Shown here piece by piece: positions 23,640 through 35,760 of a stretch of DNA of 64,000 nt. The stretch's first letter is position 1; each line of letters starts with the position of its first letter. The stretch is from Misgurnus anguillicaudatus. Its lineage: Eukaryota > Chordata > Actinopteri > Cypriniformes > Cobitidae. The DNA lies in NCBI RefSeq assembly GCF_027580225.2, contig NC_073358.2, positions 44,739,001-44,803,000 on the forward strand. The letters run 5' to 3'. The translations under genes were made by a program, and so were the position numbers. The notes under the pieces are model-generated. The model made no database searches. It was not told the origin of the DNA and was given only the letters and a program-made list of their open reading frames with translations.

Positions 23640-24075
23640 TTAAAATATTACAGGCACTTTATGTCACACAGTGCATACATTTGTTTTAATTATCTTTTTT
23701 TCTAGGCAAGCCTTCAATATATCTTAAGAACTCTTGAGCTCAAGGAAATATTCGAGTTCAATACAAGCTAAGCTCTATTGACAACATGCCATTGATTTAT
23801 AAAGAGAATCATTAGACAATAATGCACTTTTAATCAATGCATAAATAGACCTCTTTAGTGCATGTCTAAAAAGACTTAACAGGTGTAACTCTTTCTAACA
23901 TGATACATGCATCACTCGTTTGCTTTTTACAAAAAATACACAAAAGTACAATAGTTTTGTGTGTGATTGACAGCATGCAAAAAGCTGATGATCTGATTGG
24001 CTCGCACAAGAGGCACACATGTGCAAGGTAGCTCAGTGGGTATCACATCAAGAAGGTCCTCGGTACGAACCTCAG
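23640..24075. other. No gene; short tRNA-like remnant
   Basis: gcaaggtagctcagtgggta at 24023-24042 resembles a tRNA A-box region, followed by ggtacgaacctcagc, a B-box-like segment. No cloverleaf was found, so a SINE remnant is more likely than a tRNA gene. Confidence 0.4.
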
Positions 24076-25032
24076 CTATTGATGAATATCAGTCATGTGA
24101 CCTTTTACGTCATTCCAGTTGCTTGCCGCCATCTTGAGTACCTATTGAGTACCAGTAGGCTACTGACAAGCATTGGCTAGCTTGCTACGATTTACGGATT
24201 TCTTATCTTTTACTGTCTATGATTTTTACGGATACTGGAAATAGCTACGAAAGACAACATTTTGAACATCGACTGTAATGAAAAGAAACGCTACTTTAAA
24301 AAAAATATCTTGGTTAGGGTGTGATGCCTACTCGATCCCTGATGCGTTCTTCCAGTCGCTGTCCACTGTTACCGAACTACCACTATTTTTAGGCACAAAC
24401 ATGAAACTTTGCACGAAGTATCACCTGGATCTCTACACATGAATGCGAGCATTGAGAACATTGTTTGTGTACACAAAGTTTACTAAAAAGAAAGGTTTTG
24501 AACAACTGACTTTGGCTATTTTGGTGTCCGCTCGCCGTCTTTGCCAGACATAAAAAAGCAATTTCTGAATGCGAATGAATGAATCTCATATGAGGCTCTT
24601 TTTTCAACTAGAAAGTCAATATTGTTTTTCACTCGCGACAAAACAACGAATTGTCCATGCATTTATATGGAACTTTGCTTTAGGAGCTATCCATCTTTAC
24701 TCTCCTTCCTCCTTACGTCGCATTCGGAGATCGATACCTCTTGACTGGCAAGATGGCGGCGAGTGGACACCAAAACAACCAAAGTCAGTTGTTCAAAACC
24801 TTCTTTTCAGTAAACTATTTGTACACAAACAATGTTCTCAATGCTCAAGTTCACGTGTAGAGACACAGGTGATACGTTGAGCAAAGTATCATGTTGTGTC
24901 GAGCGTTCTTAGTGTTTTAAAAATTTCATATCGAAGGCATAGCTTCTAGTTCTTTTGCGACCACTTCACATACTCAAAATGGCGGAAGACAAGTTTGAGA
25001 TGTGAGTGACGTCAGCTGATATTCATGAATAG
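24076..25032. mobile_element. Foldback element, about 957 bp (family E)
   Basis: The outer ends tattgatgaatatcag and ctgatattcatgaata are inverted partners with one mismatch. Inner arms at about 24395-24560 and 24735-24890 are also inverted: gtatcacctggatctctaca against tgtagagacacaggtgatac, and acaactgactttggctattt against its partner. Between arm pairs lie the motifs ccgccatcttgag and aagatggcggcgag. The open frames at 24389 and 24569 are arm translations. Confidence 0.8.
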
Positions 25033-25039
25033 ATTATAT

Positions 25040-25950
25040 CTACAGTCTAAAGTCATGTAGGTTAGATAAACTGGAGATGCCAAATTGTCCTTCCCCAACG
25101 TGTATGTGTATAGATTAACCAGTTCTCACCATGACTATACTGTAGGTAAATAAATCAATATGTGTTGCATCTGTGACCCTGCCCCTATAGTCACAGCAAT
25201 GTTGACCCAACTATAAACATGTCTTGTGTGGCATTCCCATCAACTAGAGTCTTACTATGCTTAACCGCACAAACAAGTGCTTAAAAAGCTCATATAGGCA
25301 CACACAGTCACATAGAAGATCAATAATCTTCCCAAGAGATCTTCAGTAGTTGTCATTGCTGAGTGCATCCCCTTGTTTAGCAGTAGCGGTGGTCACAAAC
25401 TGAGCAGCATGTAGTTTTGGTTTAGCAATCTGTTTTTTCCCACTTGTGCACTTTTCACTTTCCATTTCCAAGTATGAGCAAATGTACTGAATTATTATCT
25501 TGTTGTGACCCTCTTAAAGCTCAAGCTTTCTTCACTACAGGCTGTATGTGTGCATTTGTGTCCATCCTACTCTCTATTTATCTTCACATACTCAAACCTG
25601 CCCTGTCATTTAAAGGTGACAGTTATTTAGTGTGCTGCAGGACACTGTGCGTTGCACATTTAATCTCTTGCCCTTTGCCCTATATAATGGAGTGCATGCT
25701 TGTGAGGTGAATGCCTCTCTCAGAGGCTTAAAGCTCTGTGCCGCGTGAAAGCTGTCTGTTTATCGACAGCTGTTTAATCACTGGATTTACTGTAGTAACC
25801 TCAACGTACAGTACTGTAGGTATGCAATGCATTTTTCCCTCTTCGTTTTTTGTGTATATGATTGATTTTCAGCACTGTTAGTGATTAATAATGAATAAGT
25901 GCATTATTTGAGTTAATGCCCTGAAATAACACAGAAATACATACAAAATA
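25040..25950. other. No recognisable gene
   Basis: Apparently single-copy. The 88-codon plus-strand open frame (25444-25710) is Ser/Leu-rich with a hydrophobic stretch but no known signature. Confidence 0.4.
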
Positions 25951-25955
25951 CAAAT

Positions 25956-26769
25956 TTAAAGTGACACTTCACTTTTTTTGAAAATATGCTATTTTTCCAG
26001 CTCCCCTAGAGTTAAACATTAAATTTTTAGCGTTCTGGAATCCATTTAGCTGATCTCCAGGTCTGGCGCTAGCAGTTTCAGCATAGCTTAGCATAATCCA
26101 TTGAATCTGATTAGACCATTTAGCATCGCGCTCAAAAATAACTAAAGAGTTTCGATATTTTTTCAATTTGAAGCTTGACTCTTCTGTGGTTACTTCGTGT
26201 ACTAAGGCCGATGGAAAATTAAAAGGTGCGATTTTGTAGCCCGATATGGCTAGGAACTATACTCTCATTCCGGCGTAGTAATCAGGGACTTTGCTGCTGT
26301 AACATGGCTGCAGGAGGTGCAATGATATTACGCAGCAGCCGAAAATAGTTCCCTTAGTATCTTTCAATAGCAGGGGACACTTTTGTGGCACTACGTAATA
26401 TCAGTACGCCTGCTGCAACCATGTTACGGCAGCAAAGTCCTTAATTATTACGCCAGAATGAGAGTATAGTTCATAGCCATATCGGCCTAGAAAATCGCAA
26501 CTTTAAATTTTCTGTCGGTCTTAGTGCATGATGAAACTACAGAAGAGTCAAGTTTTTAATAGGAAAAATATCAAAACTCGTTGGTTATTATTGAGTGCGA
26601 TGCTAATGGTCTAATCAGATTCAATGGATTATGCTAAGCTATGCTAAAAGTGCTAGCGCCATACCCGGAGATCAGCTGAATGGATTCCAAAACGGTAAAA
26701 ATCAAATGTTTAACTCTAGAGGAGCTGGAAAATTAGCATATTTTCAAAAAAAGGCGAGTGTCCCTTTAA
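25956..26769. mobile_element. TTAA foldback element, about 814 bp (family F)
   Basis: It begins TTAAAGTGACACTTCAC and ends gagtgtccctttaa. The arms match over about 350 bases each, for example gctgatctccaggtctggcg against cgccatacccggagatcagc and actatactctcattccggcg against its partner. The loop holds ggtgcaatgatattacgcag. It abuts the next element, sharing one TTAA. Confidence 0.88.
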
Positions 26770-27150
26770 AGTCGTCATGAAATCAAAATTTGCAATTCTT
26801 ATTCTCATATTGTAGTGTTTATTATAAATGATTTATCTGTGCACTTTATTCTTTTTTTTTTAATTCATGTGCCCTCATAATGTTTAATCAATGGAAATCT
26901 CTTCTCCTCCTCCTCTTTTTACTTCCTGACATGAGGAATGTTGCGAGGGCGGGGCCTTGTTTTTGTTCAGGAAACGATCGCAGCAATTACTGTAGCAACG
27001 TGGCCCAATTTCCAATGATCCAATCAGTTTTCAATGGATTAAATGAAGTCCCGCCCAAAATCGTTTTACATTTCAGAGCCGCTTCACTCGGATATACGTT
27101 GTGACAGTGAAAAATAGACAGTCGCTACTTACGTTTCATGGCGACTTTAA
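26766..27150. mobile_element. TTAA MITE, 385 bp (family G)
   Basis: It begins TTAAAGTCGTCATGAAATC and ends gtttcatggcgactttaa, near-perfect terminal inverted repeats. It starts on the same TTAA that ends family F. The 74-codon open frame at 26880 lies inside and has no known domain. Confidence 0.82.
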
Positions 27151-27189
27151 TAAACATGTTAATGCAATACAATCTATGACATAAAAAGT

Positions 27190-27960
27190 ATTTATAACAT
27201 TTTGCTTGTCTAAAGCCCAGTACAAACTATAAGATAATTGGGCAGAATTTGGTCCGATTTTCCCCTTTACGACAACCCTAGGTAAGGTCCCGATCGTCTA
27301 TGTGGTTGAACCGATTATCTTATCAGATTTTCCTGTGGTGCACTGTATGATAAGAGCGCCTGAATCTGCTCGGAATCACCTCGGGGTCACATCGATCACA
27401 AATCAGAAATCTTTTTGTGTGGGAGGAAATCCTGAGGACAAATGCACACACATACTAGATTGTCACGTGAAACAAAACGATACCCAATCAGAAAGCAAGC
27501 TGATTAAAGATGCAACCATAACAACTACAGTCATGGTGCAGCAGGCACAGTCCAAAGTGAGATAGACATCAGGGATGTTAAAAAAGCAGTCCATTTCATG
27601 TCTTAAATCTTTATGCCCATTTTATCCATTGTGGTAGCCCTTGCTCACAAAAAGGTTGGAGACCCCTAGCAGCTGCTTGCCTAGAAAGGACTAGCATGAC
27701 CTTGCATACTAAGTAGGACTGTATTGCATCGCTACACCACTACAACCCAGAGCGTGCACTCGACCACACCATGCATTTGGATATGTGCACAGTTATTAAG
27801 CTCTTCTCCAATATTTGATCATTATTTGATGAATAACTTCTGCCACCACCTGCGCCTCTGTTTGCCATCTGCGTTTTGAGGGTGGTCACTGCACAACTTT
27901 ACTAGTGCAATTATGAGCCTAGTTTACATTAAAAGGAGTCGTGTGTACTGAAAAGAATGA
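27190..27960. other. No recognisable gene
   Basis: Open frame 27302-27565 (87 codons) shows no domain. The bases at 27215-27570 have the look of an old interspersed repeat but no second copy is in the window. Confidence 0.4.
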
Positions 27961-27978
27961 CACTGACATCATTTAAAT

Positions 27979-28220
27979 CAGTGGTTTTCAAACTGGGGGC
28001 CGCGAGATGGTGCCAGGGGGGCCCCAGTTTTATGAAATACATTAATTTATCGTGAATTCTGTGTAATTAAACCTAAAAAATTAAGGCTACTAACCAAAAG
28101 CAAATTTTTTTTGTATAATTTAATACAAAAATTTTTAGTCACAAATTTTCTGTGGGGGGCCGCGAAGGAATGCACCGTACACAAGGGGGTCCGCATGCTG
28201 AAAAAGTTTGGGAACCACTG
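27979..28220. mobile_element. hAT-type MITE with 8-bp target duplication
   Basis: The terminal inverted repeats are cagtggttttcaaactggg and tttgggaaccactg. The 8-bp direct repeat ATTTAAAT flanks it at 27971-27978 and 28221-28228. These ends and the 8-bp duplication are hallmarks of Charlie-like hAT elements. At 242 bp it has no transposase. Confidence 0.95.
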
Positions 28221-28239
28221 ATTTAAATAGTCATGGTTC

Positions 28240-28670
28240 GGCACTGATTCATAGCTTTTGGGTACGTGTTAAACCAAATGAGAGACAGGTTTTGTTTAGT
28301 CGCTCCCTAAGTATGCTAATCAACACAAGCATGTATTGTCTTACTGATTGCTTTGCTCTCTCTGTTTAAGTGGCGTTCAGGGCTGACTGTGGAGAGCACA
28401 TCTGCCATATAACCTCTGAATAAAATATCTTCCTATAAATGGAGAGAAAAAATAAATGGCCTTTTTGGGTCACGGCGCTCCTTTACTTTTCTAAGAGACT
28501 GAGATTTTCATGCATGCTTCTAAAAAGCATCTTTATTTCTAGCTTTGTCATTAGACTTGAAAAACCCTCAACTCTTGAAATTTTAACCATCTGTGATGTC
28601 TGTTTTGGAATCCCTAACAGGAGGTCTTTTAGTTCTTTCTCGAGGTACAGTAAATGTTTTTGCTGTTTGA
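28240..28670. other. No recognisable gene
   Basis: An 81-codon plus-strand open frame (28439-28684) has no motif and runs into the repeat that follows. Confidence 0.4.
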
Positions 28671-28672
28671 GC

Positions 28673-29080
28673 TTAAAGGAATAGTCTACTCATTTTCAAT
28701 ATTAAAATATGTTATTACCTTAACTAAGAATTGTTGATACATCCCTCTATTATCTGTGTGCGTGCACGTAAGCGCTGGAGCGCGCTGCGACGCTTCGATA
28801 GCATTTAGCTTAGCCCCATTCATTCAATGGTACCATTTAGAGATAAAGTTAGAAGTGACCAAACACATCAACGTTTTTCCTATTTAAGACGAGTAGTTAT
28901 ACGAGCAAGTTTGGTGGTACAAAATAAAACGTAGCGCTTTTCTAAGCGGATTTAAAAGAGGAACTATATTGTATGGCGTAATAGCACTTTTGGGAGTACT
29001 TCGACTCGGCGCAGTAACACCCTCCCTCTCCCATTATGAGAGGGAGAAGGGGAGCGGACTTTTCAGGCGAGTCGAAGTAC
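28673..29080. mobile_element. Half copy of TTAA foldback family C
   Basis: The left TTAA end and left arm are as at 18297, then the loop in inverted orientation relative to that copy. The right arm is absent; sequence changes to Tc1-like DNA near 29080. The open frame at 28969-29217 is a read-through across the two elements. Confidence 0.85.
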
Positions 29081-29084
29081 TCGT

Positions 29085-29467
29085 TTCAGGTTATTTAAGT
29101 TGCTCTTCTATCAGCTTGAATCGGTCAGCCCATTCTCCTCTGACCTCTAGCATCAACAAGGCATTTTCGCCCACAGGACTGACGCATACTGGATGTTTTT
29201 CCCTTCTTTTTGCGTGAAAATCACAGTAACTGAGCAGATTGTGAAATACTCAGACCGTCTCGTCTGGCACCAACAACCATGCCACGCTCAAAATTGCTTA
29301 GATCACCTTTCTTTCCCATTCTGACATTCAGTTTGGAGTTCAGGAGATTGTCTTGCCCATGACCACACCCCTAAATGCATTGAAGCAACTGCCATGTGAT
29401 TGGTTGATTAGATAATTGCATCAAAGAGAAATTGAACAGGTGTTCCTAATAATCCTTTAGGTGAGTG
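29085..29467 (-). mobile_element. Tc1-like transposon, copy 2 (5' third only)
   Basis: It contains the 5' end of the same element as at 9350, in reverse orientation: the terminal repeat ending at 29467 (aatcctttaggtgagtg), followed by TATA, and the coding start region including the intact gaatgggaaagaaagg context. Roughly the last two thirds, including all three catalytic residues, are gone. Confidence 0.9.
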
Positions 29468-29504
29468 TATAACTAGTTACTTGTGTGCATTTTGAGGCAA
29501 AACA

Positions 29505-29625
29505 AAGGGCACTGATGTATTTTAAGACATGTCAGTGCAAGTTGTTTTGCGTTGGGACAGCTCTTACATTTATTTTACTAGGACTAGTCTAATTCCTGTC
29601 TGGGAAACCGCCTCAAAAGGTTTTG
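29505..29625. repeat. Fragment of the repeat at 55080 and 63400
   Basis: Shares ggacagctcttacatttatt, aggactagtctaattcctgt and tgggaaaccgcc with the family at 55080-55325. Confidence 0.55.
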
Positions 29626-29639
29626 CATCTGAACTCTTT

Positions 29640-31160
29640 ATATATAAACTGATATTTTTATTAAAAAAAGAAAGGGAGCCATGAAATGAGGCTGAGTAAA
29701 TTACAAGATCATCTTCATACTTGGGTGAACTATTCCTTTAAGGCATTCAGTTTATGACACCATTGCCTATAAGGGGTTTTAAAGCAAGTATCTTACATCT
29801 CCAAGGCTTTAAATGACACCAGGAACAATTGCGATGTTCGGTAATCACTGATTTATGATAATCTAGTTCACAGAAAAGACAGCTTTGACCTAAGGGTGTG
29901 TGTGGATGTGTGTACACAGTATATATTATGACACTTTAACCTCAATGCAATAAAATGTTCACCAAGAAACAGAGACACAGACATGACAGCAGAGCAACAC
30001 TCATGAACCATAAACTTGTTCACAATTCCATATAAAAATATTGAGATCTAATATGACAGTATACAACATAACCCCTGTGCAACCAACCAAAAAGAAACAT
30101 CTTTGCCCACATCCTGTTATTGTAGCATGTATGTGTGAAAAGGAAGCTATTCAAATAATAGAAACCTCCTTTTAGTCTTGCTACTTCAATAACATGGAGT
30201 TTCTTTAGGGTTGTGGTTTGTTTGATCATGGGTAAAATACATTGTAAATCTATTGTGAGCCAGTCATTTAACAAACATAAAAACGACACTCAGTGTGCAC
30301 TGCAGCAATGTGCACGGTTTTGCTAAAATGAAAAACTTTTAGCAAACATCAAATGCACAAAAATGTTCATCTGCTTCCAGTTACCTTAAAAAAGCACCAT
30401 TCTCCTTCAATGTAAGTTCACCGTTAAAATTTCTCTAAACATGCTGACCAAAATTCAGGTTGACATCATCTGTCTTGCATTCCATATTGCTTTTGAGCGG
30501 CATGTCACATGTGACGTGATGTTTCTTAATTTTAGACGCCTTCAAACACGGCCATTCTTTTCAGGCAGACCTTAAAAAATAATTGATCTGAACACATCTC
30601 GCCTACCAGACAGTCACCATTATGTGACCCCAGGTGTAATCCTTTTCTTTCAAATAGGAAAGAAGATATGAAGGACATTTTACACGACCAATCGATAATT
30701 CTGTCACATTTACTGTCACGTTTTTGTTCCCATGCCATTTTTATTTAAGTACACAAGTCTTTTCGTTTGCACACAAAGAAAGTGGATGCAATTCAAAGCT
30801 TATAAAAGAGCAAATATACATCATAAAAGTACCATAAAGACTTTAGTATAGTCATTCACATTTGTCTTCACAATTAAAAACAGTGTATGTCATGCTAGAG
30901 ACGATTACAGTGCTTCTCACCTTTATGTATCCATGATCTGGCAAATTTGAAAAGAAAAACAGACGGAAAGCTCAGACAGTTATCACAACATGGGTTTAAA
31001 TTTCAGTCTGTTCACTAGGCTATAAAAACCTACCATATGGTTTTAGATGACAGTCATGCTACTTTTCCAGTCCTAATGATATAAATTGTGTATAAATAGC
31101 ACGCCTATTGAAAGTTGTGCAATATACGCCAAAGTAAAATTTTGCATGCATATGCCAGCC
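29640..31160. other. No recognisable gene
   Basis: Apparently single-copy AT-rich DNA. The open frames at 30020-30289 and 30532-30738 (minus) carry no family signature. Confidence 0.45.
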
Positions 31161-31166
31161 GTTCAC

Positions 31167-31577
31167 TTAAAGAAGACATATCATAAAAATCGGACTTTTC
31201 CATGTTTAAATGCTATAATTGGGTCTAGAAAATGTGAAAAAGGACAACCCAGTAACTTAGTTTTGGTAAACCATTCTCTGCAAGCATTTGAAAAAATAGG
31301 TAATTGAAATTTGGCTCCCCTTGTGATGTCAGAAGGGGATAATACTGCCCCTTAATCTGCCCTATCCAACTGCCATTTAGTGCAGAGATTAACACATTTG
31401 CATTTAAAGGACACACCCAAAAACGGCACATTTTTGGTCACACCAACAAAGTGGCAATTTTAACATGCTTTAATAAATGATCTGTGGGGTTTTGTAAGCT
31501 AAAACTTCAGTTATGTACTCTGGGGACACCGAAGACTTATTTGACATCTTAAAAAGTCTGTGAAATGTCACCTTTAA
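31167..31577 (-). mobile_element. TTAA MITE family A, complete inverted copy (411 bp)
   Basis: TTAA stands at both ends (31167-31170 and 31574-31577) with cttaaagaagacatatca at one side and aaatgtcacctttaa at the other. Landmarks are in reverse order relative to 15180. The open frames over it in both strands are family sequence and not genes; a similar open frame recurs at 36042. Confidence 0.88.
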
Positions 31578-31959
31578 TACCACAAGTCTTTTCTGTCATT
31601 TTATGAGCTGGTTTCTCAATTTTTTTTACCATTGTTGCTTAGAGTTGGGGTTAGAACAACTTTGTTACATTTCAGACATCCTAACCCAAACCACAATTCT
31701 AACCCCAACTGCAAGCAACCATGGTTTATAAATAGAAAAAAATGAGAAACCTATACATAAAATGACTCGAAAAGATGTGTCGTATTTATTAAACGGGTAG
31801 GATTGGTGTATCATATACACGCCGAATTTGACTTTTGCGCAAATTATTAGAATGTGTTGACTTTTCAGATACTTTGAAGCTTGGCAGTATAGATTACTAT
31901 TTATTTTCCCAGAAAGGTGTACACCCAGCAATAGCTGTCATTTCACCTTAACTATAGAC

Positions 31960-32302
31960 TAGAGCTGGGCAAAAAATCACCTGCGATTTTCATGCGTATC
32001 TCATCAGTAAAGCCGGTTCGGTGATTAGTAGTAAATTGTCATCACCTGCTTTCAGATGGAGCGGCATTTACTACACAGAGACGAATTCCACAGAGAAGAT
32101 CGCAAAATTGCGTATAATCGCGGGAAATTGCCTTCAATATTGTATGCGATTTTGCTTAGCTTGAAATACAGCTTTGTGTAGTAAATGCCGCTCCATCTGA
32201 AAGCAGGTGATGGTGATTTACTACTTATCACCGAACCTGCTTTACTGATGAGACACGCATGAGAATCTGAGAATCGCAGGCAATTTTTTTTCCCCAGCTC
32301 TA
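31960..32302. mobile_element. hAT-type MITE with 8-bp target duplication
   Basis: Ends are tagagctgggcaaaaaatca and ttttccccagctcta. The 8-bp direct repeat CTATAGAC lies at 31952-31959 and 32303-32310. The long arms mirror each other (ctgctttcagatggagcggc against gccgctccatctgaaagcag), so it is a near-complete foldback of 343 bp. Confidence 0.95.
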
Positions 32303-32361
32303 CTATAGACCCATTATATTCTGGCTATGAGTAACTCACTTCTAGCCTTATTAAACATGAA

Positions 32362-32585
32362 TTAAAGGCGGAGTCCACGATGTTTGAAAAACGCGTTGGA
32401 AAAGGAGACGGGCCGACTACCAACACACACTTATAGCCAATCAAATCAAATCAAATGCCGGGTTGCGTATGTGTGGGGCGGGTCTATTAACAGAAGGTCC
32501 AGATTCTATTGGGGTAGGGGCGTGTTTGTTTAGGTGATTTCAAATATCAACATTGGCTTTCAAACATCATGGACTCCGCCCTTAA
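32362..32585. mobile_element. TTAA MITE, 224 bp (family H)
   Basis: It begins TTAAAGGCGGAGTCCACGAT and ends atggactccgcccttaa. This intact copy serves as the reference for the heavily interrupted copy at 46337-48089. Confidence 0.9.
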
Positions 32586-32589
32586 GGTA

Positions 32590-33375
32590 CATGTTCGATG
32601 TAAGATGTATGATATTCCATCATATGCAAAGTCAAAAGTGATTACAAGGTGTCTGGTTTTGTTTATTTATTTAATTTATCTTTGGGCTATGGTAAGACAT
32701 CTATAAATTTTTCACAGCCCAAATTTTGCCTAGTTTTAGCATAGACATCTTTAACGGTTATTAGAAAAAAGAAAAAGTAAAGGCTTGGAAGGGAGTTTTG
32801 GGTATATACAGTAAAATAGGCCATATACATATTTAAAGTTAGTTTTGACTGGTATGGTCAATTATTTACAGCTCTGCAACCTAGATATTCAGATTACAGG
32901 GATGCTGCTTAAAGTTGTAGAAAGTATGTTTACGTTGTTTTGCCCACATGGACAAAATATTTTTATCTAAGTCGACTGGGATGGAGCAGATTCAGATATT
33001 GTTAACTGTGTTTTCTTTGTCAGAAGGGCAACCAAATTGGCACCAAACGCTGGATCTCATGACGGATGTATTTCTTTGTAGCTGCTGGGACAGCTCTGCC
33101 ATTTTTATAGTAGTTTGTCAATGTGCCAATTTATAAAAGCAAGCATAAATAATATTGTTGAATAACAGTCCAAGAATATACTCTACTGCTTATCTCAATG
33201 TTCTGCAGGGAAACAATCATATCATTAGATTTGGTAGTGCTTCAAGAAAAATGAATGTTATTATTAAATATTTTGGTGCCATAATAATGTAAACCAGAAC
33301 TGTCATTGTGAGCTGTACAATACCATTTCAAAAAGTGCAGATTTACACACAAAGAGTTCATATTAGTACCTCAAA
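32590..33375. other. No recognisable gene
   Basis: No supported open frame or repeat; the 62-codon frame at 32948 is unremarkable. Confidence 0.4.
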
Positions 33376-33379
33376 TATA

Positions 33380-34326
33380 CACTCACCTAAAGAATTATTG
33401 GGAACACCTTTGACCCCCTTTCGCCTTCAGAACTGCCTTAATTCTACGTGGCATTGATTCAACAAGGTGCTGAAAGCATTCTTAAGAAATGTTGGCCCAT
33501 ATTGATAGGATAGGGTCAGAAACAATGCTCAGGTAGGCCGTTCCATTTAAACAATGCCCAATTGGCACTAAGGGGCCTAAAGTGTGCCAAGAAAACATCC
33601 CCCACACCATTACACCACCACCACCAGCCTGCACAGTGGTAACAGGGCATGATGGATCCATGTTCTCATTCTGTTTACGCCAAATTCTTACTCTACCATC
33701 TGAATGTCTCAACAGAAATCGAGACTCATCAGACCAGGCAACATTTTTCCAGTCTTCAACTGTCCAATTTTGGTGAGCTTGTGCAAATTGTAGCCTATTT
33801 TTGTATGGGAGATGAGTGGTACCCGGTGGGGTCTTCTGCTGTTGTAGCCCATCCACCTCAAGGTTTTGCGGCTTCACAAATGCTTTGCTGCATACCTCGG
33901 TTGTAACAAGGGTTATTTCAGTCAAAGTTGCTCTTCTATCAGCTTGAATCAGTCGGCCCATTCTCCTCTGACCTCTAGCATCAACAAGGCATTTTCACCT
34001 ACAGGACTGGCGCATACTGGATGTTTTTCCCTTTTCACACCATTCCTTGTAAACCCTAGAAATGGTTGTGTGTGAAAATCCCAGTAACTGAGTAGATTGT
34101 GAAATATTCAGACCAGCCCGTCTGGCACCAACAACCATGCCACGCTCAACATTGCTTAAATCACCTTTTTTTTCCCATTCTGACATTCAGTTTGGAGTTC
34201 AGGAGATTGTCTTGACCAGGACCACACACCTAAATGCATTGAATTAACTGCCATGTGATTGGTTGATTAGATAATTGCATTAATGAAAAATTGAACAGGT
34301 GTTCCTAATAAGCCTTTAGGTAAGTG
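33380..34326 (-). mobile_element. Tc1-like transposon, copy 3 (internally deleted, 947 bp)
   Basis: Both terminal repeats are present, with TA on each side. Compared with copy 1, about 240 bases are missing between gcattgtttctgacc and ctatcctatcaatatggg. The junction sits near 33511. The element is therefore an internal-deletion derivative that could have been moved by another copy's transposase. Confidence 0.93.
33482..34174 (-). pseudogene. Tc1-like transposase remnant lacking catalytic Asp2 and Glu
   Basis: Two frame-shifted segments cover the N-terminus (MVVGARRAGLNISQSTQLLGF region, 33995-34186) and the middle (GRLIQADRRATLTEIT to WSDESRF and IVSD, 33482-33961). The first catalytic Asp remains. 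The deletion then fuses IVSD directly to ILSIWANIS, removing QQDNA and NPIEHLW. It also has frameshifts in the second helix-turn-helix region. Confidence 0.9.
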
Positions 34327-34904
34327 TACATAAAAGTATTTCAAAGGCAATATTGGTAACAAATGTATACCTGTAAAGATTTGCTTTAGGTATATAGCTG
34401 TTTGCCAGTAACTTACTGTAAATTTAAATGTATGTTATTTACTGCCAAAAGTTTGTTTTTTCATTTAAATATACATTAAACAATAACAAGTCTTTGTCTT
34501 CACAGAATAAACTATAAAATAACAGCCCCATTCAAAGCATTCTGGGAACCAGAAATCCTCATCAACATTTTTTCCTTCATATTTTGAATTTAATCTGAAT
34601 GAAGGGTATGACAATACAGTTTACATGTACCCTATGCAATCTGATTAAAATGTTGGTTTACATGTACATTCGTACATGTAAACACAATGTACAAAGTCAA
34701 AGTTGGAGAAAGTTGTTCAGATATAGGCAAAGAAAACACACTTTTGGAAAGGCACAATGCTGTTTTATTGCTTTATGTAATGGTATAAACACTTGAACGC
34801 TGCATGAATGTGCAGCGTGTGACCCCATTACCTTAATAATGCATGGTGCCTTTGCCTTGCTATTGCATGTGTATTATGTTAAATAAGAGGTAAATATAAG
34901 ATGT

Positions 34905-35155
34905 AAGCTAAATTCTTTTGCGCATGTGCACAAGGTATTTTGGTGTCCAACTACAATTCATGCATTTACATACTTTTTTCCTTATGATCGTATCACAGAT
35001 CAGACTACACCACCCTTTCAATACAAGTGAAATTTGCATCCGATTGACCTCAGTCGTATTGATTAAGTTGTTTACATGAAGGCTTTGAGCCATCAATATG
35101 ATAACAAACAGATTATTTGGTTGCATAAAAACGTACCTTGCGTGTCTATGGATAT
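34905..35155 (-). repeat. Interspersed repeat, copy 2 (inverted partner of 8940)
   Basis: Its reverse complement follows 8940-9215, including the gcgcatgtgcacaaggtatt and agactacaccacccttt landmarks. The open frame at 34908-35126 is repeat sequence. Confidence 0.75.
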
Positions 35156-35159
35156 TAAC

Positions 35160-35755
35160 AATGAGTGTACACTAAGTTACAAATAGGTTTTTTGGTGCAG
35201 ATAAAATTGCATTCTGGTCAATATTAATTTGACATCAAGAACTTCAACTACAATGATGTTACCTGCTGTGCTTATATTAAAGGGTAAAATGGAAGAACAG
35301 AAAACCATAATTTTACCCACAATTCCTTGCATCCCTCAAACTATTCTCTTTATAACTCTGTATGTTCTGCTGCAGCATGAAAACGCCAGCCAGCAGGTTA
35401 AAAACCACTTGTTTCCAAGCGACTGCACACAGCTAATGTAATCCTAAACACCAGCATTTTATCCGGTAATGACATGTCTTACACTGCAACCATTTATGTT
35501 TCATTCATTGTCTATGCTTTTATTTTTAGAGTTATTAAATTGCATACCCTTGAATGCGTCTGTACATACATACTCTATATAGCTTTAGTACACGGCAATC
35601 TAAAATGCTAGATTCTGATCAGTCACAACATTCCAAGGTTCGTTCTTTTCAGATAACAGCCGCTCAAAACTATAACACATAGTAACCCGGATGCTGCAAA
35701 TCATTTTGACAGGAACAGTTTATTATAACACACAATATTAATTTATATAAATATG
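35160..35755. other. No recognisable gene
   Basis: No domain-bearing frame, no matched repeat. Confidence 0.4.
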
Positions 35756-35760
35756 TCTTG

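Noticed and set aside
24023..24080. Possible tRNA gene (gtagctcagtggg and ggtacgaacctc blocks)
   Set aside because: No acceptor stem or cloverleaf could be formed; a SINE remnant fits better.
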